Part shown: positions 46,619 through 56,669 of the stretch, piece after piece
How positions within the stretch are numbered: position 1 is the first letter of the stretch
How the letters are laid out: each line of letters starts with the position of its first letter
Source: Methanosarcina acetivorans C2A
GTDB taxonomy: Archaea > Halobacteriota > Methanosarcinia > Methanosarcinales > Methanosarcinaceae
Length of the DNA stretch: 64,000 nt
Assembly (NCBI RefSeq): GCF_000007345.1
Contig: NC_003552.1
Location: 5,394,001 to 5,458,000, forward strand
Direction: 5' to 3'
Translations under genes and position numbers: made by a program
The notes under the pieces: model-generated
What the model was told of the DNA's origin: nothing
The model's database searches: none
Seen by the model: only the letters and a program-made list of their open reading frames with translations

Positions 46619-47823
46619 GCCTGAAAAAAAGAGCCGAAAGCGCAGCTGAGAAAAAGGCAGCTTACGGAGAGGATTTTGAACTGGAAAAGTTTGAAGAAGG
46701 CTCCAAGGTCAGCAAGCCTATTGAAGACCTTCAGACTCTTGACGAGGAAAGCAAAAAAACCCTGCTTCAGGTAGGAATAATTCCAAGTGAAGAAGGCAGA
46801 TCCGGCAGTTTTATTGTTCTGGATAATGCAGTCTCCCACTCTTCACTGAAGGACGAAAATGTGGAACTGATGTCCACACATAAAGCCCTTGAAAAGTATG
46901 AATGGCTCAAAGATTACTCCTGGAAACTCGTGCAGGTGGATGCTGATAAGTACACGGCAAAGACATACCTTGAAGATGCGGACGGTTACTTTATCCGGGC
47001 TCCTCCGGGAAAGAAATCTTCCATGCCTGTCCAGACCTGCCTTATGCTGGGCAGCAAAAAAGCAGCTCAAACAGTACATAATATTATAGTCGTAGAAGAA
47101 GAAGCAAGCCTTGACATAATTACGGGCTGCACCACCAAAAAGGGGGTTGAAGAAGGTCTGCACCTTGGAATATCCGAGATGTACGTCAAAAAAGGAGCAA
47201 CCCTTAACTTTACAATGATCCACAACTGGGCAGAACAGATAGGAGTACGCCCGAGAACTGTTGTGCACGTCGAAGAGGGCGGGACTTACATAAGCAATTA
47301 CATTTGCCTGAAACCCGTGCATTCGGTACAGACCTACCCGACCGTCAGGCTCGAAGGAAAAGGAGCGGTGACAAGGCTCAATACCATAGCAATTGGCCAC
47401 CCAGGCTCCGAACTTGACCTCGGGAGCAGGGCTGTCTTCAATGCCCCGGATACACGAGCAGAGCTGATATCGAGGACGATCACTATCGGGGGGAGGCTTG
47501 TTGCAAGAGGAGAAATGATAGGCAATGCAAAGGGCGCAAAGGGGCACCTGGAATGCAAAGGGCTTGTCCTGACCGACAAAGGCAGCCAGTTGGCAATCCC
47601 TATCCTCGAGGCAAATGTGGACGACATTGAGCTCACCCACGAAGCTGCCGTAGGGAAAATTGCTAAAGACCAGGTTGAGTACCTGATGGCAAGAGGGCTT
47701 ACCGAAGACGAAGCCGTCGGAATGATCATAAGGGGCTTCCTGGATGTTGGAATAAGGGGGATCCCGGAAGAGTTGAAGAAAGAGATAGAAGAAACGATTA
47801 CACAAACCGCTCTCGGGATGTAA
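46600..47823 (+). CDS. sufB: SufB/SufD-like Fe-S scaffold
   Basis: 407 residues from ATG 46600, chosen because AGGAG lies eight bases upstream, although the frame is open further back inside sufC. It contains the SufBD beta-helix core (about 140-385) with TYISNYICLKPVHSV and RAVFNAPDTRAELISR, and ends DVGIRGIPEELKKEIEE. Archaeal SufB proteins are shorter than bacterial SufB and serve both B and D roles. It partners SufC. Confidence 0.9.
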   Translation: MQTDEMSLKKRAESAAEKKAAYGEDFELEKFEEGSKVSKPIEDLQTLDEESKKTLLQVGIIPSEEGRSGSFIVLDNAVSHSSLKDENVELMSTHKALEKYEWLKDYSWKLVQVDADKYTAKTYLEDADGYFIRAPPGKKSSMPVQTCLMLGSKKAAQTVHNIIVVEEEASLDIITGCTTKKGVEEGLHLGISEMYVKKGATLNFTMIHNWAEQIGVRPRTVVHVEEGGTYISNYICLKPVHSVQTYPTVRLEGKGAVTRLNTIAIGHPGSELDLGSRAVFNAPDTRAELISRTITIGGRLVARGEMIGNAKGAKGHLECKGLVLTDKGSQLAIPILEANVDDIELTHEAAVGKIAKDQVEYLMARGLTEDEAVGMIIRGFLDVGIRGIPEELKKEIEETITQTALGM

Positions 47824-48558
47824 GTCCCGGCACCGGGCAAATCTGAAGCATAAAAATAAGATCCGGAAAAAACTGTATCTTCAGAAGGAAAAGACGGGTA
47901 CATCTGGAAGAAGCCTGAGAAAAAGACAGTTTTTTCCGGATCAAGTATATTTTTCCGGATCAGGAGATCAAGTATAGTTTAATTGAAAAAAGTGTGTGGA
48001 TCCGGCAGGAAAAAAGGAGAAACCTGCCGGTTTTTGTGGAGTATATGTGGATTTTAATGAGCCGAGAATAGTTTCAGGATCGAGGGTTTTTTTGTGGAAG
48101 AACCCTTTGTGGAAGAACCCAGAAACAAACAAGCTCATTAAACCTTAATTTGAGGATTGGAGAGGGGGTATAAATATGTATCTCAATTTTCCAGGTAATG
48201 GGCATTTCCCTGGACAGATAGGAGAAAAGTCCGATGAAAATCAAGGAAATTTCTACAAACAGGAAATATTACAAATATCCGGGATAGCCGAAAATTATAA
48301 AGAAAAAATGTTCTCGAAACATGCAATGGGGATGGAGTAGAGATGAGGTTATATTTTATCAAGTAAATTTGTTTTAGTTAAGGAATCTGGCTTATGCTGG
48401 GAACATGAGCTAAGGGAAGGGAAACCGCTGAAAAAGAGCGGAAACAGAAAGAATAAATTTCAGTACTGCTGATTTTCACCTGCATTGTGCTGTACTTCCC
48501 AGTGTATATATACTCCTGACATAATATTACAGTACTGTAGAAGAGAGGAGGGATTGGA
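47824..48558. other. Spacer between suf operon and HTH gene
   Basis: 735 bp. Short direct repeats occur: tttttccggatca at about 47930 and 47951, and gtggaagaaccc at about 48092 and 48108. The right part (48330-48545) is A+T-rich, with tgtatatatactcc at 48501 as a promoter candidate for the HTH gene. No gene is supported. Confidence 0.5.
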
Positions 48559-48918
48559 ATGATAGATTTCGCCTGCAAAGAATTCAGAATAGAAGATGTA
48601 ATCAAATGCGCTCTCAATCTTACAAAAGCCGACCTGAATGTAATGAAGCACTTTCTGAATGAACCCGAAAAATGGGTTGATACCGACACCCTTTCAAAAT
48701 CTCTGAACCTGGATATTTCTACAGTCCAGCGCTCCGTGAAAAAGCTGCACGAAAAAGGAATTCTTCAGAGGTCGCAGCAGAACCTTGACGGAGGGGGCTA
48801 TGTCTTCATTTATAAGATTCATTCGAGAAACCAGATTAAAAATGTCATTCTAAAAATTGTTAACTCCTGGGCTGACAGACTCGGACAGGAACTCGAACAA
48901 TGGGAAAACGGAGGTTAA
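48559..48918 (+). CDS. HTH transcriptional regulator (MarR/TrmB-like)
   Basis: 119 residues forming one winged helix. A helix DLNVMKHFLNEPEKWVDTDTL leads into recognition helix DISTVQRSVKKLHEKG, and a glycine-turn wing LDGGGYVFIYKIH follows. It has a C-terminal dimer helix. GAGAGGAGGG precedes the start. It lies five bases before a ferredoxin-type membrane gene, so it probably regulates that gene. It may sense redox or metal state, but has no cysteine cluster; only one Cys near the start and one further in are seen. Confidence 0.75.
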   Translation: MIDFACKEFRIEDVIKCALNLTKADLNVMKHFLNEPEKWVDTDTLSKSLNLDISTVQRSVKKLHEKGILQRSQQNLDGGGYVFIYKIHSRNQIKNVILKIVNSWADRLGQELEQWENGG

Positions 48919-48923
48919 TTAAA

Positions 48924-49541
48924 ATGCTCAAAATCACTCCTTACCTGGGAATCCTTGTCTTGATAGTCTCTATCGGAGGGCTCTGGTATCCTGTCCTCGG
49001 GTATTTCATGCTTCTGGTCTTTGCCGCAATCTTCCTTATCAGCCCCTTCAGAGGCAGATGGTTCTGCGGAAACCTCTGCCCGAGGGGAAGCCTGGCTGAT
49101 TTCTGGATTGGCAAAATTTCAAAGAAAAGAAAGATCCCAGCTATACTCCGGAGCCTGTGGGTGCGCCTTCCCATCTTTTTCCTGATGATGGGTATTATGG
49201 GTTACAGGATTTCAAGCGTCATCGGGACCCTGAATACCTTTGAAAAAATAGGGATGATCTTTGTCACCATATGCCTTGTGACGACCACAATTGCAGTCCT
49301 TCTCGGCAGCTACCTGAGCCCGAGGACCTGGTGTTCCTTCTGTCCGATGGGAACCGCCCAGAACCTGCTCGGAGGAAAGAGATACCAGCTGAAGCTTGAA
49401 AAAGACAAATGCATCAGCTGCAAGAAATGTGAAAAAGTCTGTCCCATGCAGCTCAAGGTCTGCCAGACCGAGACAAAACCTGACTGTATCAAATGCGGAC
49501 GCTGTGTGAGTGCCTGCCCCAAAGATGCCCTTCACTTTTAA
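48924..49541 (+). CDS. NapH/NosR-like 4Fe-4S membrane protein
   Basis: 205 residues from ATG 48924 (GGAGG just upstream, inside the end of the previous gene). Four or so membrane helices, with cytoplasmic Cys motifs CGNLCPRG and CSFCPMG typical of the NapH/NosR/RdxA family, and a C-terminal ferredoxin pair CISCKKCEKVCP and CIKCGRCVSACP. Family members pass electrons between the membrane and soluble reductases. The partner is unknown. It is translationally coupled to the HTH gene. Confidence 0.82.
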   Translation: MLKITPYLGILVLIVSIGGLWYPVLGYFMLLVFAAIFLISPFRGRWFCGNLCPRGSLADFWIGKISKKRKIPAILRSLWVRLPIFFLMMGIMGYRISSVIGTLNTFEKIGMIFVTICLVTTTIAVLLGSYLSPRTWCSFCPMGTAQNLLGGKRYQLKLEKDKCISCKKCEKVCPMQLKVCQTETKPDCIKCGRCVSACPKDALHF

Positions 49542-49810
49542 TTTTATTCTTTTTAGAAAAACACCGGAAATAGAAGAATACTATAAAAAGAGTTTAAAAA
49601 AACTGAATAACAGAAAAAAGAGCTGAAAAGAAGAGTTTAATCCGAAAAAGAATTCGGACTCACATCCGAATATATAATATTTTTAATTGAAAAATATATA
49701 ACGTAAATTATAAGGGAGCTAAAAAACATTTCCAGAACCTGACTTAGCACGATCATCTTCGCACACTGTAAAGTGTCAACAAATCGGCCCCAAACCAGGA
49801 GGAGAAAAAT

Positions 49811-52800
49811 ATGACAGCAAAAAAAGTACCGGAACTTTCAGAAGTCCAGAAAACAGAACTCTCCGAACTCTTCGGGGAACGCGTCAATCTTGACAAACGC
49901 GACCGCCACTATTATAATCACGATATAGGAGCCTTACCCCCACTTGTCAAGAAAGTAATTGGGAACACCGACCCTGCGGCTGTTGTAAAGATCAAGACGG
50001 AAGAAGACGCAGCAAAACTTCTGGAATTTGCAAACAGGCACAAGATTCCTGTTGTCCCCCGCGCAGGGGCATCCTCAGGGTACGGCGGGGTAATCCCTAC
50101 AAAGGGAGGCATAGTTGCCGATGTCACATTACTGGATAGGATCATAAGTATCGACCCCGAAGGACAGAAAGTGGTGGTGCAGAGCGGGATGATCTGGGAA
50201 AAATTAGAGAGGAAGCTGAAAGAACAGGGACTTTCTGTCAGGGCAATCCCCTCAAGCGCTCCGTCCTCAACCGTCGGAGGCTGGCTGGCCCAGAGCGGAG
50301 CCGGATATGGGAGTTATGAGTTCGGCTGGGGCTACGAGAGCATGGAAAAAGTCCGGGTTGTCCTCCCCAACGGAAAAATAAAGGAATTTTCAGGCCCCGA
50401 GCTCAAGAAACTGATAGGGACGATGGGAACCACTGGCATAATCACCGAAATAACCCTGAAGGTCCAGAAGCTCGAAGAGAGAAAAGCCGTTTCAGTCAGT
50501 TTCCCTGATGCTTCAGCCATGAAAAAGGCGGTCGAAACCATAAGGGAAAAGAACATCCCGCTCTGGTCCATCTCCTTCCTGAACCCCGAATGGGCGGACA
50601 TGAAAAACAAATCGCCCCTGAAGCTCCACTATGGGGAGATTGTGGACAAACACAGACCTGTGCTGCCTGTTGCTTACGTCTGTACTTTCATGTATCCTGC
50701 CTCAAGAGACGTCTCAGGCTTGACAGAAGCAGTCGAGAGTGCAGGAGGCACAATCCTTCCGGAAGAAATTGCAAAGCACGAAACTGAGGAATGGTTCAAG
50801 TCCATGAAGGTTAAAAGGCTCGGTCCCTCCTTTATCCCAGCCGAGATCCTCGTGCCGCTAGAGAAGATGGACACTGCTTTTGAAGAAATTAAAAAGCGGA
50901 TTAAACTCCCTGTGCTTACCGAAGGGATGGTTATCAGCGACGGAAATGTCGTACTCCTCTGCTTTATGCGCCACTCCGAACGCTCCTTGCTCTTCAATAC
51001 AGCCTTTGCCCTTTCCCTGAGCATCCTGAAAATTGCAGAAGAAAACGGAGGCAGGGCGTATTCTTCAGGCCTCTTCTTTGCCTCGAAAAAACAGAGCGTC
51101 TTTGGAAACCGGCTTTCGGAAATAGAAGCCCTCAGGAAAGAATTCGACCCCAACGGGATCATGAACCCGGAGACCCTGGAAGGAAAAGGGCTCCTGAATA
51201 CCGCTGTTTCCCTCGGCTCTTCCTTCGAACCCATGGGAAGGCTTGTCGGGAATATGTCCGGGATCGGGGAAGTTTCCTTCAAAGACGAAAAGGAGATCCC
51301 CGCAGAAGTTGCCGAACTTGCCTACTCCTGTTCCCAGTGCGGATACTGTGTGAGTGAGTGCGATCAGTACTATGGCAGGGGCTGGGAGTCCCAGTCACCC
51401 AGAGGGAAATGGTTCTTCATCAAAGAATACCTGGCTGGCCGGGAAAAACTTGACCAGAGGCAGACCAACACCTTCCTTGCCTGTACTACCTGCCAGATGT
51501 GCGACGCCCGCTGTGAGCTGGACATGCCAATCGAACATGCCTGGATGACAATGCGCGGAAAGCTGGTCGAAGAAGAGAAAAAGATGACTTTCCCGCCCTT
51601 TGAGATCATGGCTGCAAGCCTCCTGAAAGAGAGGAACATCTGGGCAAACTTCAGCAAAGACAGGGACAAATGGATTCCTGACGACATCAGGGCAAAGATG
51701 AAAGACAAAGCCGATTATGCCTATTTTGCAGGCTGTACGGCGTCCTTTGTGGAAAAAGATGTGGCTGTCGGGGCTGTGCGTATGCTCGATGATGCGGAGA
51801 TCGAGTTTACAGGCCTCGGGGATAAGGAAGCCTGCTGCGGAATCCCCATGCTCGTGGCCGGAAAGTGGGATGTCTTTGAGAAGATCATGAGAATGAACGT
51901 CGCCAACATGAAAAAGCGGGGCGTAAAAACCGTGATCACATCCTGCCCTGCCTGCTGGCTCATGTGGCATACGGTCTATCCCCAGTGGGCGGAAAAACTC
52001 GGAATTGAGTACGGACTTGAGACAAAGCACTATTCCGAAGTGCTGGCTGAGCGCCTGGACGTGCTGAAACCCAAATTCAAAAAACCACTTAATAAAGTGG
52101 TTGCCTGGCATGACTCGTGCCACCTGGGGAGAGCCGGCGGGAAGGTGTACGAACCTCCGAGAGAGTTGTTGAAAGCCATCCCCGGCCTCCAGTTCAGGGA
52201 ACTTGAATACAACAGGGAACAGGCGCATTGCTGCGGCTCGGTGGTGAGCCTGATTGCCGAGCCTCCGGTTGCATATAAACTCGGAGGCATGAGGCTTCAG
52301 GAAGCTGCAGATGTGAACGCAGATATCCTTGCGGCTCTGTGTCCCTGCTGTACTGTCCAGTTCCGGGTCGCAGCCGAGAAAAACAACATGAAAATAGAAT
52401 CGCAGGACCTCGGTGCCCTTGTAGCCAGAAGCCTTGGCCATGACATCCCCGACTCGACAAACTTCGCGTTGCAGTCATGGGTACCCTTTGAGAAGATGAT
52501 TGACCTCATGCAACCCGAAAACATGACCGACCTGATGGTAGAACTCCTGCCCGAAATGATGGCGGCAATGCCGTCCCCACTCCAGGCAATGATGAAAATG
52601 GTCAAATACGTGCCGGGGATGGACGCCATGATGAAGCCCATGATGCCGGTTATGATGCCAATGCTCATGCCTTCGGTCATGCCCAAAGTGATGCCGGACA
52701 TGCTCAAAGCCGTGGAAAGGCGGGTTCCGATGCCTGACTACATGAAAGATCAGCTCCCTGACCTCATGCCAAAAGCCATGGATAACTTGATGCCAAACAT

Positions 52801-52861
52801 GCTGCCCCTGATCATCCCGCTGCTAACCCCACGGATGATTGAGTATATAAAAACACACTGA
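49811..52861 (+). CDS. FAD-linked oxidase fused to Fe-S/CCG domain, Met-rich tail
   Basis: 1016 residues. Order: PCMH FAD domain (about 45-225, PVVPRAGASSGYGGVIP), FAD-oxidase C domain (about 230-460), two [4Fe-4S] motifs CSQCGYCVSECD and CTTCQMCDARCE (about 508-580), two CCG domains (GDKEACCG...CPACW and HDSCHLG...HCCGS...CPCC, about 640-860), then a tail with roughly 29 Met in 125 residues (MPVMMPMLMPS style). It is a GlcD/GlpC-type fusion that would oxidise a 2-hydroxy acid such as lactate and feed electrons to the membrane. The substrate is not readable. Confidence 0.85.
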   Translation: MTAKKVPELSEVQKTELSELFGERVNLDKRDRHYYNHDIGALPPLVKKVIGNTDPAAVVKIKTEEDAAKLLEFANRHKIPVVPRAGASSGYGGVIPTKGGIVADVTLLDRIISIDPEGQKVVVQSGMIWEKLERKLKEQGLSVRAIPSSAPSSTVGGWLAQSGAGYGSYEFGWGYESMEKVRVVLPNGKIKEFSGPELKKLIGTMGTTGIITEITLKVQKLEERKAVSVSFPDASAMKKAVETIREKNIPLWSISFLNPEWADMKNKSPLKLHYGEIVDKHRPVLPVAYVCTFMYPASRDVSGLTEAVESAGGTILPEEIAKHETEEWFKSMKVKRLGPSFIPAEILVPLEKMDTAFEEIKKRIKLPVLTEGMVISDGNVVLLCFMRHSERSLLFNTAFALSLSILKIAEENGGRAYSSGLFFASKKQSVFGNRLSEIEALRKEFDPNGIMNPETLEGKGLLNTAVSLGSSFEPMGRLVGNMSGIGEVSFKDEKEIPAEVAELAYSCSQCGYCVSECDQYYGRGWESQSPRGKWFFIKEYLAGREKLDQRQTNTFLACTTCQMCDARCELDMPIEHAWMTMRGKLVEEEKKMTFPPFEIMAASLLKERNIWANFSKDRDKWIPDDIRAKMKDKADYAYFAGCTASFVEKDVAVGAVRMLDDAEIEFTGLGDKEACCGIPMLVAGKWDVFEKIMRMNVANMKKRGVKTVITSCPACWLMWHTVYPQWAEKLGIEYGLETKHYSEVLAERLDVLKPKFKKPLNKVVAWHDSCHLGRAGGKVYEPPRELLKAIPGLQFRELEYNREQAHCCGSVVSLIAEPPVAYKLGGMRLQEAADVNADILAALCPCCTVQFRVAAEKNNMKIESQDLGALVARSLGHDIPDSTNFALQSWVPFEKMIDLMQPENMTDLMVELLPEMMAAMPSPLQAMMKMVKYVPGMDAMMKPMMPVMMPMLMPSVMPKVMPDMLKAVERRVPMPDYMKDQLPDLMPKAMDNLMPNMLPLIIPLLTPRMIEYIKTH

Positions 52862-52920
52862 GAACTCGCTGAAAACCAAGCAGGAAAAAACAGAAAAAAA
52901 CTAAATAGAACTTACGCATT

Positions 52921-52945
52921 TGCCTGCTTCGCAGGCAACTTTTTA
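52921..52945 (+). terminator. Rho-independent-like terminator after the dehydrogenase
   Basis: tgcctgc/gcaggca, a 7-bp stem with a ttc loop, followed by acttttta. It stands 60 nt after the stop codon. Confidence 0.6.
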
Positions 52946-53225
52946 ATTTCCTTAATTTTTAGGCTAAGGCATAGATTGGATTTCTCATAAATTGATTAAC
53001 AGCACTCTTGTAATATTCCATTTTGTATCAAACCATTTTAATACTCTTTTATTCTTTGAATTTCAAATCTAAGAAACGCCTTTGTTGCCATCACAATATG
53101 TGCTCTCTGTACACTATTGCTCCTTGCCCGACATCGTTCTACTCCACAAAAAATATATTATTCCTGTATGGTACTCTTCAATTTTTCAGGCTTTCTTTGC
53201 TAGCTCTTTCCTTTTTTCATCCTCC

Positions 53226-53403
53226 ATACTAGTACATCGATTCCATATATCCTCAATAAACCATGAATAAAAACAAGTGAACACAAATATTTTCAATTCG
53301 TGTTTATTCTTGTCCGCTTGTGGTTTTCTCATAGAAAAAACATTAACCAGTGCTGATTTCAAAGTCCAATTCTTCCCATAATTTGGAATCGATGTACTAG
53401 TAT
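53226..53403. mobile_element. 178-bp element with 20-bp perfect inverted ends (MITE-like)
   Basis: atactagtacatcgattcca (53226-53245) and its exact complement (53384-53403) bound a core with further imperfect complementarity (acaagtgaacac against gtgtttattcttgt). It is too short for a transposase gene. A MITE or IS remnant fits best. Confidence 0.5.
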
Positions 53404-53512
53404 CGAGTCATCAGTAAAATGTCGTATATAATCGATCGCAACTGTTCAGAATTATTAAATCCTTGAGGACTGACGCGACACTAGAAACTTTCTATAAAAC
53501 ACCCAAGGAACC

Positions 53513-54121
53513 TCAGGAAACAATTTCAAGCTCTCCAAGGGTGCAGACTTCCCCCAGCATTGGAAAGACTACTTCGATAGAAAACTTTTGAAGCTCTGCA
53601 TTGATGGAAGCTGTGCAGTTGCTAAGCACTATAATATTGTATCCCCTATCAAAAGCTCCTCTAACCGTGGTTTCAAGGCAGAGGTTCGTTATAGCTCCTG
53701 TAAAGACCAGCGTATCCCGTTTAAGACCCTTCAATATCTGCTCCAAATCGGTATTGAAAAAACCGTTCATGGCGTTGTATTTTACAACTATAAAGTCCTC
53801 GGACCGGGGGGCAAGTTCTTCCACGAATCCAGTCTGAAACTCCTCCTCTTCCGGGCTGATTTTTGAAAAATCGATTTCTAGGAGCGGTTTCCAGAATCCG
53901 ATCGCATGCAGAGTCTGAGGTCTCAGGATCACTTTCAAGTAAATAATAGGAATACTGTATTCTCTGGCCTTTGCTATGGCTTCCTTCGTATTCTCAATCA
54001 TATCTGTATCTTTAGCGTGCTTCAGTACACCCCATTCCGCATTGAGCCCTTTCTCATTAAGTATGAAATTTTGTGCGTCCACAACAATCAGCGCTGCACT
54101 TTCTCTGTTTATACCTGTCAT
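53513..54121 (-). CDS. Isochorismatase-family cysteine hydrolase
   Basis: 202 residues from the ATG at 54121; the frame extends upstream, but MTGINRESAALIVVDAQN is the natural start. Motifs: catalytic Asp in VVDAQNF (about 13-19), a Lys in the middle (ILRPQT to VVKYNA region), and nucleophile Cys in TNLCLETTVRGA (about 155), then YNIIVLSNCTAS. Family members hydrolyse amides or vinyl ethers such as nicotinamide, carbamoyl sarcosine or isochorismate. The substrate is unknown and no neighbours inform it. Confidence 0.82.
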   Translation of the reverse strand: MTGINRESAALIVVDAQNFILNEKGLNAEWGVLKHAKDTDMIENTKEAIAKAREYSIPIIYLKVILRPQTLHAIGFWKPLLEIDFSKISPEEEEFQTGFVEELAPRSEDFIVVKYNAMNGFFNTDLEQILKGLKRDTLVFTGAITNLCLETTVRGAFDRGYNIIVLSNCTASINAELQKFSIEVVFPMLGEVCTLGELEIVS

Positions 54122-54800
54122 AGTCTTTCCCCAGATCAGTTTTCCACAGTTCCAGAACTTCAAAAAGGTTTGCAAATCTCACTTTCAATTCAAGAATATG
54201 CATCAATTTCCTCTGAAATTCTTCTCACTTGAAAGCTGTTTCACGTCATACTTTTTACTTCTCATAACCTAAAAACATTCTCTGATATTTGAATCTTTAG
54301 TGGCTACGGGGTTAATCAATAGATATTATTCAGAATATCCAAAGCGGAAGTCTTCTGTTTTTCTGTTCTGCTCCTTGCAGGACTAAAGTTGCCTAATCTG
54401 CAACGCAAAAAAGTAACAGGTAAACTCACACTGTCACCAAGAGAAACGGAGTTCAGAACTGTCTTTCCTGTCCGAAGAATGCTTTCATTGACTGGAGAGA
54501 CTTAGTTAAATTCACAGATAAATATAAGCGCCTCCGCCAGCTTGTCCGGCGGCCCCGCAAAAAAGAAGAAAAAAAAATTTAAAAAAGAGATAAGACCGGA
54601 ATTCCTTCCTCTTTTGTCTATTTGGTTCTCGTTCTTACTTACGAGTGTTTCCAGCAGTTTTCACTTTAGGTTTTTATCTCTTTATTCATTCGGATCTCTC
54701 TATTCTCTTCTTGGAGAAGACCGCTCTCCTTCGTCGAGCGGGGCAAGAGTAACACGATAAGGTTAGTTACATTACATAGATCAAAGAGATTTATCAATTA

Positions 54801-54860
54801 GTCCTCTTGAGCGAGCGAAGCGAGTGAAAAGAACCTCGTGCTCCCGAAGCGAAACTCGGG
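54801..54860 (+). repeat. Two-hairpin structured repeat, copy A
   Basis: gtcctctt pairs imperfectly (6 of 8) with aaaagaac around a cttgagcgagcgaagcgagtg core, then a second stem cccga/tcggg. Related copies with different stem sequences but preserved pairing lie at 59344-59394 and in the 121-bp units at 59936-60237. Confidence 0.5.
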
Positions 54861-54922
54861 TGTATTAAAAGTACCCGCAGCCCTTTTTTTTCCGGGTTCA
54901 GGCCCTGCCCTCCAGAGGAATT

Positions 54923-54931
54923 CTTATATAG
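54923..54931 (+). promoter_or_regulatory. Probable TATA box of the thermosome gene
   Basis: cttatatag about 110 bp before the TTG start. A transcript would begin near 54955. Confidence 0.5.
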
Positions 54932-55037
54932 AAGTGCTTGCATTAAGAATAGGAAAATTACGCACAAAGGAAAGTGCTCTGGAATACAATTAATAAAAAA
55001 TTCATACTAGTTCACATCATTGAAAGGAGATTAAAGC

Positions 55038-56669
55038 TTGGCAGCACAACCGATCTTTATATTACGGGAAGGAAGCAAGAGAACTCACGGTTCCGACGCT
55101 CAGCACAACAACATCATGGCCGCAAAGGCAGTGGCTGAGGCAGTAAGAACCACTCTTGGGCCCAAGGGTATGGACAAGATGCTTGTAGACTCGATGGGAG
55201 ACGTCGTCATTACCAATGACGGAGCAACCATCCTTAAAGAAATGGACATCGAGCACCCAGGTGCAAAGATGATCGTAGAAGTCGCCAAGACCCAGGACGC
55301 CGAGGTCGGGGACGGAACCACCACAGCAGCCGTGCTTGCAGGAGAATTCCTGACAAAGGCAGAAGAACTGCTGGAAAGCGGCGTACACCCCACTTTGATC
55401 GCAAGCGGTTACAGGCTTGCAGCAACCCAGGCTGCAAAGATTCTTGACACGGTTACCATCAGTGCATCTCCCGAAGATACCGAGACTCTTGAGAAAATAG
55501 CAGGTACAGCCATCACCGGAAAGGGTGCAGAGGCGCACAAAGCCCACCTTTCAAGGCTCGCAGTCCATGCGGTTAAGTCCGTTGTCGAGAAAAGCGAAGA
55601 TGGAAAGATCACTGTAGACATCGAGGACGTAAAGACTGAAAAGAGACCCGGTGGCAGCATTAAAGATTCCGAGATTATCGAGGGTGTAATTGTCGACAAG
55701 GAACGGGTCCACACCGCCATGCCGGAAGTTGTGAAGGATGCAAAGGTCCTCCTCTTAAGCGTACCAATCGAACTCAAAAAGACAGAAACCAAAGCCGAAA
55801 TAAAGATCACCACCCCTGACCAGATGCAGCTTTTCCTCGACCAGGAAGAAGCCATGCTCAAGGAAATTGTGGACAAAGTGATCAGGACAGGCGCAAACGT
55901 GGTATTCTGCCAGAAGGGCATTGATGACCTTGCCCAGTACTACCTGACAAAGGCAGGCATTTTCGCCATGCGGAGGGTAAAGAAGAGCGACATGGACAAG
56001 CTCTCCAGAGCCACAGGTGCAAGGGTTATTACCAACCTGGATGAAATCGAGGAGGCAGACATCGGCTATGCAGGCCTTGTGGAAGAAAAGGATGTCACCG
56101 GTTCCAGAATGACCTTTGTCACAGGCTGCAAGGACAGCAAGACAACCTCTATTCTTCTCCGCGGCGGAACGGAGCACGTAGTGGACGGCCTTGAGAGAGC
56201 CCTTGAAGATGCTCTCAGAGTTGTCGGCGTTGCTCTCGAAGACCAGAAAATCGTAGTTGGTGGCGGCTCCCCTGAAGTAGAACTCGCTCTCAGGCTCAAG
56301 GAATATGCAGCAACCCTCAAAGGCAGGGAACAGCTTGCAGTTATGAAGTTCGCCGAGTCCCTCGAAGTAATCCCCCAGACCCTCGCTGAAAACGCAGGAC
56401 TTGACCCGATCGACATGCTCGTGGAAATGCGCTCCCAGCATGAAAAAGGCAACAAGAGGGCAGGACTCAACGTCTACACAGGCAAGATCGAGGACATGTT
56501 CGAAAACAATGTTGTCGAACCCCTCAGGATCAAGACCCAGGCAATCAACGCAGCTACCGAAGCCGCAATCATGATCCTCAGGATCGATGATGTAATCGCT
56601 TCATCCGGCGGCGCAAGAGCTGGCCCAGGCGGAATGCCAGGCGGCGAAATGCCTGAAGACATGATGTGA
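55038..56669 (+). CDS. Thermosome subunit (group II chaperonin, canonical)
   Basis: 543 residues with the standard motifs [54 protein letters not shown] and [14 protein letters not shown]. The C-terminal tail is Gly/Met-rich ([13 protein letters not shown]), as in typical thermosomes. It starts at TTG (LAAQPIF written as M), with aaaggaga seven bases upstream; no ATG lies nearby in frame. Forms ATP-dependent double rings that fold proteins. Contrast with the divergent copy at 20799. Confidence 0.95.
   Translation: MAAQPIFILREGSKRTHGSDAQHNNIMAAKAVAEAVRTTLGPKGMDKMLVDSMGDVVITNDGATILKEMDIEHPGAKMIVEVAKTQDAEVGDGTTTAAVLAGEFLTKAEELLESGVHPTLIASGYRLAATQAAKILDTVTISASPEDTETLEKIAGTAITGKGAEAHKAHLSRLAVHAVKSVVEKSEDGKITVDIEDVKTEKRPGGSIKDSEIIEGVIVDKERVHTAMPEVVKDAKVLLLSVPIELKKTETKAEIKITTPDQMQLFLDQEEAMLKEIVDKVIRTGANVVFCQKGIDDLAQYYLTKAGIFAMRRVKKSDMDKLSRATGARVITNLDEIEEADIGYAGLVEEKDVTGSRMTFVTGCKDSKTTSILLRGGTEHVVDGLERALEDALRVVGVALEDQKIVVGGGSPEVELALRLKEYAATLKGREQLAVMKFAESLEVIPQTLAENAGLDPIDMLVEMRSQHEKGNKRAGLNVYTGKIEDMFENNVVEPLRIKTQAINAATEAAIMILRIDDVIASSGGARAGPGGMPGGEMPEDMM

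Larger units (their letters stand above)
52862..53512. other. Spacer with terminator and inverted-repeat element
   Basis: 651 bp. It carries the hairpin at 52921 and the element with 20-bp inverted ends at 53226 (both listed). The open frames at 53023-53270 are short, A+T-rich and lack family character. Confidence 0.5.
54122..55037. other. Long spacer before the thermosome gene
   Basis: About 916 bp. It contains a two-hairpin repeat (listed at 54801), the thermosome TATA box, and an A-rich run at 54558-54590. The 72-residue frame at 54542-54760 begins with GGPAKKKKKK and is low complexity; I do not call it. Confidence 0.5.

Noticed and set aside
46843-47805. 320-residue minus-strand frame opposite sufB
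   Set aside because: It is the shadow of a conserved SufB, without a ribosome binding site or known motif.
54542-54760. 72-residue frame starting SGGPAKKKKKK
   Set aside because: It is low complexity and overlaps an A-rich run, with no proper ribosome binding site and no recognisable content.
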